From the NCBI GenBank assembly GCA_963743705.1, contig CAVUQS010000021.1:62001-126000 (forward strand): DNA of 64,000 nt, read 5' to 3'. Under the pieces are notes generated by a model. The model saw nothing but the letters and a program-made list of their open reading frames with translations, searched no databases and was not told the origin of the DNA. Numbering within the stretch: the first letter of the stretch is position 1; each line of letters begins with the position of its first letter. Shown here piece after piece: positions 42,841-51,147 of this stretch. This DNA comes from PALSA-243 sp963743705. Its GTDB lineage: Bacteria > Acidobacteriota > Terriglobia > Bryobacterales > Bryobacteraceae. The position numbers and the translations under genes are program-made.

Positions 42841-43707
42841 CTACAGACTCCCGAGAACCATATACGGGAGAGTCATGTTTTGCCCCAGCGAAGCGCCGCT
42901 ATAAAGAGAGGAGTCGCAGGAACCGCCTGACCAAACCCATGCCTGGTACCAGTGGTTTCCGAATGCGGGGAAGTAGGCTTCGATTGCCTCGGTTCCAGAT
43001 TGCCAGCTTCCATCGCCGCCGCTGCCATGGCTTTCGTACCAGCCCGTGCCATCGCTCCACGACGGATCCAGCCCTTGGCCACTCTGATACACCCAGCGGT
43101 TTTCCGTGAAGCCCCAAATCCAGATATGCGTTGCGCCGTCGTTGTGCGCGGTCGCGAGAGAGGACCAGTCAAACCAGTAATAGTCGTAGTCGACAAGGGC
43201 CGCGAAGCGTTGTGACGGATTGTCTTGGGGCGCCAAGAAATTCTCTATCACTGCAGCCCATGCCGAGCCGTTCGAGTTGGCGTTGATCGAGTACGTTCCA
43301 GAATCGGAATGGCCGGAGCCCTGTGCGGTCCCTGCCGCCTCCTGATCGGCGAAGTCATAAGGCGGAACTTTGATCACAAGATTCGACCCCGTAACGATGC
43401 GCGCCTCGATCTTGGAATGCACCCGTTTGGCGGGCGGCTTCCCCGGACGGCCGGCAAATAGCTTGTGCAGTTCTTTCCCCGCGGCTATCGTACGTTTGTC
43501 TTGCCCGAGCATCTCGACCATGGGGGCTCGAGCCTTTGCAAGCACCGCGTCCGTTGCGGCCCAGTGCGCCTTGCGTTGCTGGAACCGCTCCCGCAAGTAA
43601 CTCTTCATCGCCACGCGGGGCGCTTTCATGAGTTCTTTGGGAATTCGTCCCCCCATCGCGGTCTCGACAGCGCGGACCTGTTTTGAGCCGTACGCGAGTA
43701 TAGCCAT
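42841..43707 (-). CDS. Unrecognised protein, 288 aa, with aromatic-rich C-terminal half
   Basis: AAGGAG lies seven bases before the ATG. There is no signal peptide. The N-terminal ~95 residues are basic and helical (RVAMKSYLRERFQQRKAHWA). The C-terminal ~170 are rich in Trp, Tyr, Gly and Ser, for example DYDYYWFDWSSLATAHNDGA and RWVYQSGQGLDPSWSDGTGW, like a compact beta domain. I do not recognise the family. It could be an extracellular or surface protein exported without a classical signal, but nothing in the neighbourhood confirms that. It converges on the arabinofuranosidase gene with a 13-base gap. Confidence 0.6.
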   Translation of the reverse strand: MAILAYGSKQVRAVETAMGGRIPKELMKAPRVAMKSYLRERFQQRKAHWAATDAVLAKARAPMVEMLGQDKRTIAAGKELHKLFAGRPGKPPAKRVHSKIEARIVTGSNLVIKVPPYDFADQEAAGTAQGSGHSDSGTYSINANSNGSAWAAVIENFLAPQDNPSQRFAALVDYDYYWFDWSSLATAHNDGATHIWIWGFTENRWVYQSGQGLDPSWSDGTGWYESHGSGGDGSWQSGTEAIEAYFPAFGNHWYQAWVWSGGSCDSSLYSGASLGQNMTLPYMVLGSL

Positions 43708-43816
43708 TGGGATCTCCTTAGAAGGGCGCCGCTACCGGAGGACGATAGTGGTGACCCGAGTATACACGGTCCTAGCGCTAGGAACGGGCGGGACCGGCAG
43801 CCGCCGGACGCGCGGC

Positions 43817-45691
43817 CTACTTCTGTTGCGGGCCCTGCAGGGTCGCCCGTTCCACCTTGCCATCGGCCGACAGCCAAATCCGGCATACCCACGTTCCCTT
43901 GTCGCTTTCGACCGTATAAATATCAGGACCTGCGGGACCGACGGTCATAAACTGGATGGACTTCACAGCGCCCATCTGCGACACCTGAGTCTGGAATTGC
44001 GGCAGGAACTGCTGCCCGCCCCTGGCGAACATGCTCTCATCCGGCTTGCCGGCTTGTAGATCGGCGATCAACTTACGCACAGCCGCCTCACTACCCGGCA
44101 GTGGCGTTTTGTCCTTCATCCGTTTAGCGGAGGCGGCGGCGGCCTCTAAGATTGCTTTGGCGTCCGCATCATCTAATCTCTTGAAAACCGTCTCCCGTTG
44201 GCCCTGGCGCATGGTGAATTGTCCGGCATGTCCGCCCTCGCCAACTTTTGGGAATTCGATTTCTACGCCCATCACAAGGAACTTGGTGTCCGATTCCGGC
44301 ACCGTGTTCGTCGCCGGAGGCCCTAAGTTGGCGGTAAGTTGATTGCCGTTCACGTCGATGACCACCGTTTGAGCGGCGCTTGCCCGGTAGACGCCGATGT
44401 AACGGTTCAGCACCTTGGGATCCACAGCGACCGGAGTGACCGGCTTAGAGTCATGGCGATGGGCGAGCGCTTCGGCGTTGCTGGCAATCTCCGGCGGCAG
44501 TTTGGAATCGATGGGAAGGCGCGCAATGTCCATCACCTGGAGCGAATTCGAACCAAAGTTCGTCAGGAATAGCGTGCGCCCGTCCGATGAGACCGCCATT
44601 TCACGCGGAAACGATCCCGCTGGAATGGTGCCCAGCACGGCGCTCATTCCTTCGTGAATTTTGGCGGCATCGAGCACCACGAGGCTCTCCGGGGCGCCTC
44701 GGCCCCCGAAGCGATTCGAGTTGCCTACGACAACCTTCTTGCCTTGATCCACCACCATCACCGGCACTGGCGCATCTCCCACGGGCGCGATCCCGACCAT
44801 GGAGTGCGTGCTATCCGAAATCAGTTTCGCGGTGTCGAACTCAAGCACGGCGTTGTTGTTGCGCGCCGTCACGTAGATGCGCTCGCCCTTGGGCGAAATC
44901 GACATGCGGACGGGGCTGCAGCCTGCTGGAACGCGCGCCGCCACAGCGTGCGCCGGGTCGGTCTTGGCGAGCGCCACATCGATCACGATCACCGCGCCTT
45001 CGGGATTCGTGACGGCCGAATTCGCCGCAGGCCTTCCTTCCGGTTTACAAGCCAGCGGCCAATTCCAATCCGGCATGGCAACCTGACTCGTGGTGTACAG
45101 CCACTTACCATCGCGAGAAAATGTGAGCGCAATCGGGGCCCGGCCAACGGGAATTTTGCCGATTACGGCATCTGGCTTGTAGCCGTCGCGCCGCGCGCGT
45201 TCGAGATCGATCACGGTGATCGTCTGGGCGTTCTCTTCGGACACGAAAAGCACCTTGTCGTCGGCCGTCGTGTTGGCATAAATGCTGCCTCGGCCGCCGG
45301 AGATCGCGCCGGCTACGGGATCGGCGGCGCCGTCGATCATCTTTTGCGTGTCGACGAATATCGCGGCGGAGGTAGCGGCGGCGATCAGCAGCTTTCCGTC
45401 GTGGGTCAGCGTAATGCCGGTCGGGTCGGATTGGAGCGGCACGACGCGCGCCAGCTCGACCTTGCCGCCCGACCGCTTCAACACGGCGATGCCCGAGTTC
45501 TCCCCGCGCCCCGTGAGAGACACGAACACCCAGCAGCCATCTTTCGACGGCGCGACCATGAAGGGCGAGGCCGGAAGCGAAACGGTCACCGACGGAGAGG
45601 GGGCCGGTGCGTTACAGTTGGCGGGTTGGGCCTGCGCGGTCAGAGTAAGTGCGAAGAGTAAGAGGAGCGCAGAAGTAAGAGCTCGGGACAT
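43817..45691 (-). CDS. Secreted YVTN-type beta-propeller protein, 624 aa
   Basis: Signal peptide ALLLLFALTLTAQAQ; then about 370 residues of propeller blades (GITLTHDGKLLIAAATSAAI, ALTFSRDGKWLYTTSQ, MSISPKGERIYVTARNNNAV, REMAVSSDGRTLFLTNFG), a YVTN/lactonase-like fold. The C-terminal ~230 residues form another beta domain (YIGVYRASAAQTVVIDVNGN), similar to the tails of beta-lactamase-related secreted proteins. No catalytic signature is visible, so enzyme activity is not claimed. It is divergent from the ADOP permease gene with a 58-base gap, in which both promoters must lie. Confidence 0.78.
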   Translation of the reverse strand: MSRALTSALLLLFALTLTAQAQPANCNAPAPSPSVTVSLPASPFMVAPSKDGCWVFVSLTGRGENSGIAVLKRSGGKVELARVVPLQSDPTGITLTHDGKLLIAAATSAAIFVDTQKMIDGAADPVAGAISGGRGSIYANTTADDKVLFVSEENAQTITVIDLERARRDGYKPDAVIGKIPVGRAPIALTFSRDGKWLYTTSQVAMPDWNWPLACKPEGRPAANSAVTNPEGAVIVIDVALAKTDPAHAVAARVPAGCSPVRMSISPKGERIYVTARNNNAVLEFDTAKLISDSTHSMVGIAPVGDAPVPVMVVDQGKKVVVGNSNRFGGRGAPESLVVLDAAKIHEGMSAVLGTIPAGSFPREMAVSSDGRTLFLTNFGSNSLQVMDIARLPIDSKLPPEIASNAEALAHRHDSKPVTPVAVDPKVLNRYIGVYRASAAQTVVIDVNGNQLTANLGPPATNTVPESDTKFLVMGVEIEFPKVGEGGHAGQFTMRQGQRETVFKRLDDADAKAILEAAAASAKRMKDKTPLPGSEAAVRKLIADLQAGKPDESMFARGGQQFLPQFQTQVSQMGAVKSIQFMTVGPAGPDIYTVESDKGTWVCRIWLSADGKVERATLQGPQQK

Positions 45692-45749
45692 GCGTCGATT
45701 ATATATCCGCCGCTAACATCCGGCGGCTTGGCGCGTCTGTGTTACCACG

Positions 45750-48215
45750 ATGTTTTCGCCGTGGCAGGACGCCCGCTATTTTCTTCGCACGCTGCGTAAT
45801 ACGCCGGGATTTACGGCAGTGGTGATTCTGACGTTGGCGCTGGGGATCGGCGCGAACACCGCCATTTTCAGCATTGTCAACGCGGTCTTGCTGCGGCCGC
45901 TTCCCTTCCCCGCGCCGGAGCGGCTGGTGCGGGTGGTAGCGAATGCGCCGGGGGCAGGGCTGCGCGACATCGGGTTATCCACTCCGGAACTGCGCGATCT
46001 GCAGGAACGGAGCGGCGTGTTCGAGGACATCGCGGCGGTGTGGCCGATCGACGCCAATATCACGGGCGCGGGCAAACCAGAGCGGGTGGAGGTGCTGGCG
46101 GTTAGTCCGAATTATTTCTCGCTGCTTGGCGTGCATGCGCAATTGGGGCGCGTGTTCGGACCGGAAGACCGGGCGGATGGATTCGCGGAAGCGGCGGTGA
46201 TCAGCGACGGAATGTGGCAGCGATTCTTCGGCGGCGACCCGGGCGCGCTGGGCAAGCGGCTGCGCATGGATGGCGACTCTTACACGGTCGTGGGCGTGAT
46301 GCCGCCGGGGTTCCGGCATCCGGGCGCGACGCTGGCGACGGACGTGGATATGTGGGCGACGGCGGGCTTCGCATCCACACCGTTTCCGAAGCCGCCACCA
46401 CGGCGCGCCAATTTCCTGCCGGGAGCGGTGGGGCGCATTCGCGCGGGGTTGACGGTAGCGGCGGCGCAGGCGAAACTCGATAGCTTCGCGGCGCAGATAC
46501 GCACGCAATATCCGGCGGACTACCGGCCGCGCGGGCGGTGGTCGCTGGAACTCGATCCGTTGAAGGACGCGGTGACGGGCAACGTGGGGCCGCTGCTCTA
46601 TACGCTGCTGGGCGCGGTCGCGATGATGCTGCTGATCGGTTGCGTGAACATTGCGAACCTGCTGCTGGCGCGGGCGGCGGGGCGGCAGAAGGAAATGGCG
46701 ATCCGGCAATCGATGGGCGCGGGGCGCGCAAGGCTGGTGCGGCAACTGTTGACGGAAAGCCTGGTGTTATCGGCGATTGCAGGAGTAGTGGGCGTGACGG
46801 CGGCGGCGTGGACGCTGCGGCTGTTGTTGCAACTGGCGCCATCGCGACTGCCGCGGCAGGCGGAGATCGGCATCGATATGCAGGCGCTGCTGTTTGCGCT
46901 GGCGCTGTGTCTGGTTACGGGCGTGTTGTTCGGACTGATGCCGGCGCTGCAGGATCCAGCGATGGGGCTGGGCGAACGGCTGAAGGAATCGTCGCGAGGA
47001 TCGGCGGGCGGACGCCGGCAAGGGCGCGCGAGCGCGATTCTGATCACGGCGGAGTTTGCGCTGTGCCTGATGCTGATGACGGGCGCGGGACTGCTGGCGC
47101 GCAGTTTCTGGACGCTGACGCAGACAGACCCGGGGTTCAGCCCGAAGCACGCGATCGCGGCGCGGATCTGGCTGCCGGTTCCCAACGATCCGACGCAGGA
47201 TCCGTATGCGCAGCCGCCGCAGCGCAACGTTTTTGTGCGCGACGTGCTGCGGCGGGTGCGGGCGCTGCCGGGAGTGACGAGCGCGGCGATGAGCACTGCG
47301 GTTCCGCTGACGCGGAGAGGAATACCGCGGGTAGTGACGGTGGAGAACCGGGACCCGCGGGCGGGCGAGGCGACGCTGGCGGAATCGATCGGCGTGAGCC
47401 CGGATTATTTTCGGGCGATGGGGACGCCGCTCTATCAGGGGCGCTTTCTGGAGGAGACGGACGAGGGTGAAGGGCGCGTGGCGCTGGTGGACCGGGCGAC
47501 GGCGGCGCGATTCTGGCCGGGCGAATCGCCGGTGGGAAAGCGGGTGAAGCTGGGCGGCCCGGCGCCGGACAGTCCGTGGGCGACGGTGGTCGGGGTGGTG
47601 GGAAATATTCGCAACGACGGGATCGATACGGACGGCGTTCCGCATCTTTACTTTTCGATTTACCAGGTGAGCGGGAAGACGATGGGACTCGAGGTGCGCA
47701 CGGCCGGCGACCCGGCATCGCTGGGCGAATCGCTGCGGCGCGAAGTGCAGGCCGTGGATCCGCGGCTGCCGGTGTTCGGCATCAGCACGATGGAAGATAT
47801 GGTTTCGGCGTCGCTTGCGCCGCATCGGTTTCCGGCGCAGTTGATGGGCGGCTTCGCGGCGCTGGCGCTGGTGCTTTCGGGAGTGGGGATCTATGGCGTG
47901 CTGGCTTATTTCGTGGGACAGCGGACACGGGAGATCGGACTGCGCATGGCGCTGGGCGCGGCGGCGGGGCGAGTGACGCGAATGGTGTTGTGGCAGGGGT
48001 TGCGGCCGATCGCGGTGGGGATGGCGATTGGAGTGGCGGGGTCGCTGGCGTTTGGGAATTTGCTGGCGGGGTTGTTGTACGGGGTGAGCGCGGGGGATCC
48101 GTGGGTGATGATGGGGGCGGCGGGGACGTTGCTGGCGGCGGCGTTGTTGGCTTGTTATATTCCCGCGCGAAGGGCCACCCGGATCGATCCGATGGTGGCC
48201 CTGCGGTGCGAGTGA
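45750..48215 (+). CDS. ADOP-family FtsX/MacB-like permease, 821 aa
   Basis: The opening WQDARYFLRTLRNTPGFTAV, then VVILTLALGIGANTAIFSIV and NAVLLRPLPFPAPERLV, is the signature of the acidobacterial duplicated orphan permeases. Two FtsX halves follow: TM helices near residues 20-45 and 285-425, then a second periplasmic region and TM helices in the last ~130 residues, ending ARRATRIDPMVALRCE. These proteins have no linked ABC ATPase, and none is encoded nearby, so transport or mechanotransmission by MacB-type mechanisms would need a partner from elsewhere. It lies between divergent and convergent genes and is monocistronic. Confidence 0.9.
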   Translation: MFSPWQDARYFLRTLRNTPGFTAVVILTLALGIGANTAIFSIVNAVLLRPLPFPAPERLVRVVANAPGAGLRDIGLSTPELRDLQERSGVFEDIAAVWPIDANITGAGKPERVEVLAVSPNYFSLLGVHAQLGRVFGPEDRADGFAEAAVISDGMWQRFFGGDPGALGKRLRMDGDSYTVVGVMPPGFRHPGATLATDVDMWATAGFASTPFPKPPPRRANFLPGAVGRIRAGLTVAAAQAKLDSFAAQIRTQYPADYRPRGRWSLELDPLKDAVTGNVGPLLYTLLGAVAMMLLIGCVNIANLLLARAAGRQKEMAIRQSMGAGRARLVRQLLTESLVLSAIAGVVGVTAAAWTLRLLLQLAPSRLPRQAEIGIDMQALLFALALCLVTGVLFGLMPALQDPAMGLGERLKESSRGSAGGRRQGRASAILITAEFALCLMLMTGAGLLARSFWTLTQTDPGFSPKHAIAARIWLPVPNDPTQDPYAQPPQRNVFVRDVLRRVRALPGVTSAAMSTAVPLTRRGIPRVVTVENRDPRAGEATLAESIGVSPDYFRAMGTPLYQGRFLEETDEGEGRVALVDRATAARFWPGESPVGKRVKLGGPAPDSPWATVVGVVGNIRNDGIDTDGVPHLYFSIYQVSGKTMGLEVRTAGDPASLGESLRREVQAVDPRLPVFGISTMEDMVSASLAPHRFPAQLMGGFAALALVLSGVGIYGVLAYFVGQRTREIGLRMALGAAAGRVTRMVLWQGLRPIAVGMAIGVAGSLAFGNLLAGLLYGVSAGDPWVMMGAAGTLLAAALLACYIPARRATRIDPMVALRCE

Positions 48216-48223
48216 GGCCGGGT

Positions 48224-48254
48224 GCGAGCTAGAGCTCGCTGCAGGCTGAAGCCT
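48224..48254. repeat. Dispersed palindromic repeat, diverged copy
   Basis: CGAGCTAGAGCTCG is a perfect palindrome, followed by CTGCAGGCTGAAGCCTGCCCC, a second hairpin. It lies between the convergent ADOP and S9 peptidase genes, where both transcripts end, and shares the GCAGGCTGAAG core with the copies at 2704, 5899 and 36250. Confidence 0.6.
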
Positions 48255-48263
48255 GCCCCACAC

Positions 48264-50909
48264 TTAGTTGCCGGTGTTGGGCGGTTCGACTGGGAGCGAT
48301 ACTTTGTTCCAGTCCGGAGGCTCGACGCCGAGCAGGTGGTGGACGAAGTAATCGTCGCGATAGTGCTCGCTGCCGAGGATGCCGACGCCGTGATCCTGGC
48401 CCGGGATGTAGAGCATGTCGAAATGCTTGTGGGCTTTGACCAAGGCGTTGACGACTTGGAGCGATGAGGCGGGATCGACGTTGGTGTCCATTTCGCCGAT
48501 GATGATGAGCGCTTTGCCTTGCAGGCGATAGGCGTTATCGACGTTGGAGGATTCGACGTACTGCGGGCCGAGCGGCCAACCCATCCACTGCTCGTTCCAC
48601 CACAGCTTATCCATTCGGTTGTCGTGGCATCCGCTGTTGGTTACGACCACCTTGTAGAACTCGGGGTGGAAGAGCATGGCGCCCATGGAGTTCTGGCCGC
48701 CGGCGGAGGTTCCGAAGATGCCGACGCGGCTGATGTCGTAGTAGGAATACTTGGCGGCAGCGGCTTTGTGCCAGAGAATGCGATCGGGGAAGCCGGCGTC
48801 GCCGAGGTTCTTCCACGCGACGTCATGGAAGGCCTTGGAACGGTTGCTGGTGCCCATACCGTCGATGTGGACGACGATGAAACCGAGCTCGGCCATGGCC
48901 TGATCGCCAGGCACGGCGCTGAACGTCTTGGGAACGAACGAGCCCTGCGGGCCGGCGTAGATGTTCTCGATGACCGGATACTTCTTGTTGGGATCGAGAT
49001 TCATGGGACGGGTGATGGTGCCCCAGATATCGGTCTTTCCGTCGCGAGCCTTGGCTACGAAGACTTCGGGAAATTTGAAGCCGGCGGCCAATAACGCGGA
49101 GGCGTCGGCCTTTTCGAGATCCATCACTACTTTCTGGTCAGCCGTGCTGCGGAGCTGCGACTGGGGCGGCAGATTGACGCGCTGCCAGGAATCCACGTAA
49201 TACTTGTTGTCCGGCGAGAAGGTGACGGTGTGAGTGCCGTCCGCATCCGTAAGCTTGGTGAGGCCAGTGCCGTCGAAATTGATGCGGCAATATTGGGTGA
49301 AATAGGGATCCTGACCGGTGATGAGGCCGCCGGCTTCGAAATAGATCTGGTGGTTGGCTTCGTCGATGCGATCGACATTGCGAACCAGCCAATCGCCCTT
49401 GGTGATCTGGTTCTTTACGCGGCCAGTCGTGCCATCGTAGAGATAGAGATGCTCCCAGCCGTCGCGTTCGGAGGCCCAGATGATGTCCTTGCCGTCGTTC
49501 ATATCGTGGCGGTAGCGGCGGCCGGCGGAAAGCCCGGCGCCGAGCGCGTTGTAATAGATGAACGTCTTGCTCTCCTCATCGATGACGGCGCGCGTGCTTC
49601 CGGTCTGCGCGTTGACTTCGATGACGCGGTAAGCCTGGTGGCCGCGCTGGTTGTATTCGAAGGTGAAGCCACGGCCATCTTTCCACCAAACCGGCTCGGT
49701 GATGTTGTAGGGGTTGGGGAACAGGGCGTGATCGATTTCGATTTCGTGCTTGGTGGCGACGTCAAATAGCGCCGGATAGGCGATATCGACCGCATCGCCG
49801 GGCTTGCGGTACATGCCGCCGATGGCAGCCTGCGGCAGGGTCGAGGTGGTGAAGTGCTTGGGCTGAACCTGATCGGCGGGCGAAGACTGGACGTAGTGCA
49901 CCTGGCGGTCATAGCCGGGGCGGGTGTGATACGCGACGAGCTTTTGGGAATTGGGCGCCCAAGCGATGGAGCGCATGGTGTAGTAGTTGCCTTCGGAACC
50001 GTCGAAGCTCAGGGGCGTGGCGGGCTCATTGGAGCCGACGCGACGCAGGAACACGTTGTAGTTTTCGATGATGGCGTCAAATTTGCCATCGAAAGAACGG
50101 CACGAGGGTGTTTCGGGAGCGCCACCAGCGGCTGCAGCAGCGCCGCGGCCGGCGCCACGGCCACCGCGTCCACCGCGGCCACCTTGATTGGCGGCTTGAT
50201 CATTACCGCGCGGGGCGCAACCGGGCTGAGCGTTGCCACCGAAACGTCCGGCGCCACCGCCCGCTTGGGGGAAGGGCTGATATTCGAGGCCATCGGTGGG
50301 ATCGCCACCATCGTTTTCGCTGGCATAGGGCGGAGGCGGATCGTCGTCATCGGCTTCGGGAGCGCCGCCACGGCGTCCGGCAGCGGCCGGAGCGGGAATC
50401 GCGGCTCCCTTGGAGCAGGCGTAGTCGCTCAGCGAGCAGGTGTACATGAAACCCGAGACGCCGAATTCGATCGAGCGTTCGCCGTCATGGAAGGTCAGAC
50501 CGCCGGGCGCGGGGCCTGCGCCGCGTCCGCCGCCACCGCCGCGTCCACCGGCGGCCGCCGCGAAAGGCAGCTTGTAGGCGGTGTAGTGACCACCGGACGC
50601 GGTGGAGATGGCGGCCGCGAGCTTGGCGTGATCGAAGGCGGGCTTTTTAGTTCCGGCAGCGGCATCGACGAGAACGAACTCGGTGCCCTCTTTGACGGAT
50701 TTCGAATACCAGAAATGATCGCCGCCGGCGATCCACGTGGGAGTGCCTGCCATATCGAGCACGAGGCCCTGGGATTTCGTGCGGAGCGACTGGCCGCGCT
50801 GATAATCGGCGAGCGTGCCCTGCGCGAAAACGGGCAGCGCGGCGGCGGAGAGGAAGAGAACCGCAGCCGAGGCGGCGCGGAGGACAGAAATTCGATTCGT
50901 GACGCTCAT
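48264..50909 (-). CDS. Secreted S9-family prolyl oligopeptidase / DPP IV-like peptidase (paralog B)
   Basis: The 881-aa product matches the protein encoded at 23642-26194 along nearly its full length: same signal-peptide layout (SAAALPVFAQ), propeller (IIWASERDGWEHLYLYDGTT), nucleophile in GTSAGGQ (about Ser730), Asp in GEMDTNVDP and His in GQDHGVG. Its Gly/Arg tracts are longer, at about residues 118-130 and 240-262. AGGAG precedes the ATG. This copy stands alone, without a receptor gene, unlike paralog A. The 238-base gap before it (50910-51147) shows only an AAACGATTAAACG motif. Confidence 0.9.
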   Translation of the reverse strand: MSVTNRISVLRAASAAVLFLSAAALPVFAQGTLADYQRGQSLRTKSQGLVLDMAGTPTWIAGGDHFWYSKSVKEGTEFVLVDAAAGTKKPAFDHAKLAAAISTASGGHYTAYKLPFAAAAGGRGGGGGRGAGPAPGGLTFHDGERSIEFGVSGFMYTCSLSDYACSKGAAIPAPAAAGRRGGAPEADDDDPPPPYASENDGGDPTDGLEYQPFPQAGGGAGRFGGNAQPGCAPRGNDQAANQGGRGGRGGRGAGRGAAAAAGGAPETPSCRSFDGKFDAIIENYNVFLRRVGSNEPATPLSFDGSEGNYYTMRSIAWAPNSQKLVAYHTRPGYDRQVHYVQSSPADQVQPKHFTTSTLPQAAIGGMYRKPGDAVDIAYPALFDVATKHEIEIDHALFPNPYNITEPVWWKDGRGFTFEYNQRGHQAYRVIEVNAQTGSTRAVIDEESKTFIYYNALGAGLSAGRRYRHDMNDGKDIIWASERDGWEHLYLYDGTTGRVKNQITKGDWLVRNVDRIDEANHQIYFEAGGLITGQDPYFTQYCRINFDGTGLTKLTDADGTHTVTFSPDNKYYVDSWQRVNLPPQSQLRSTADQKVVMDLEKADASALLAAGFKFPEVFVAKARDGKTDIWGTITRPMNLDPNKKYPVIENIYAGPQGSFVPKTFSAVPGDQAMAELGFIVVHIDGMGTSNRSKAFHDVAWKNLGDAGFPDRILWHKAAAAKYSYYDISRVGIFGTSAGGQNSMGAMLFHPEFYKVVVTNSGCHDNRMDKLWWNEQWMGWPLGPQYVESSNVDNAYRLQGKALIIIGEMDTNVDPASSLQVVNALVKAHKHFDMLYIPGQDHGVGILGSEHYRDDYFVHHLLGVEPPDWNKVSLPVEPPNTGN

Positions 50910-51147
50910 GATTTCTCCTACTGATTCACAACTACATTCGAAACATCGAGACCCATAGCGGCCTTTTGGCGGGACCGGGACCGAGCGCGAGCGGCCGCCA
51001 GATTGTTTAAACGATTAAACGCTTGTGCGAAGCTTACAACGGCGAAGTTATGGGAGTCAAGGTTAAACACGAAAAGAGGCAAAAAGATTCGCCGGAAAAG
51101 CCTCCCGAAGGCGCACGCGGGGAATAACCGGCGGGAGGCAGGCAAGG

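Noticed and set aside
46767..48263. A 498-aa minus-strand frame opposite the ADOP permease
   Set aside because: Arg, His, Gln and Pro-rich translation with no motif; the plus strand encodes a typical permease with membrane helices.
49854..50924. A 356-aa plus-strand frame over the N-terminal half of S9 paralog B
   Set aside because: Antisense shadow of the peptidase; no conserved motif or ribosome-binding site.
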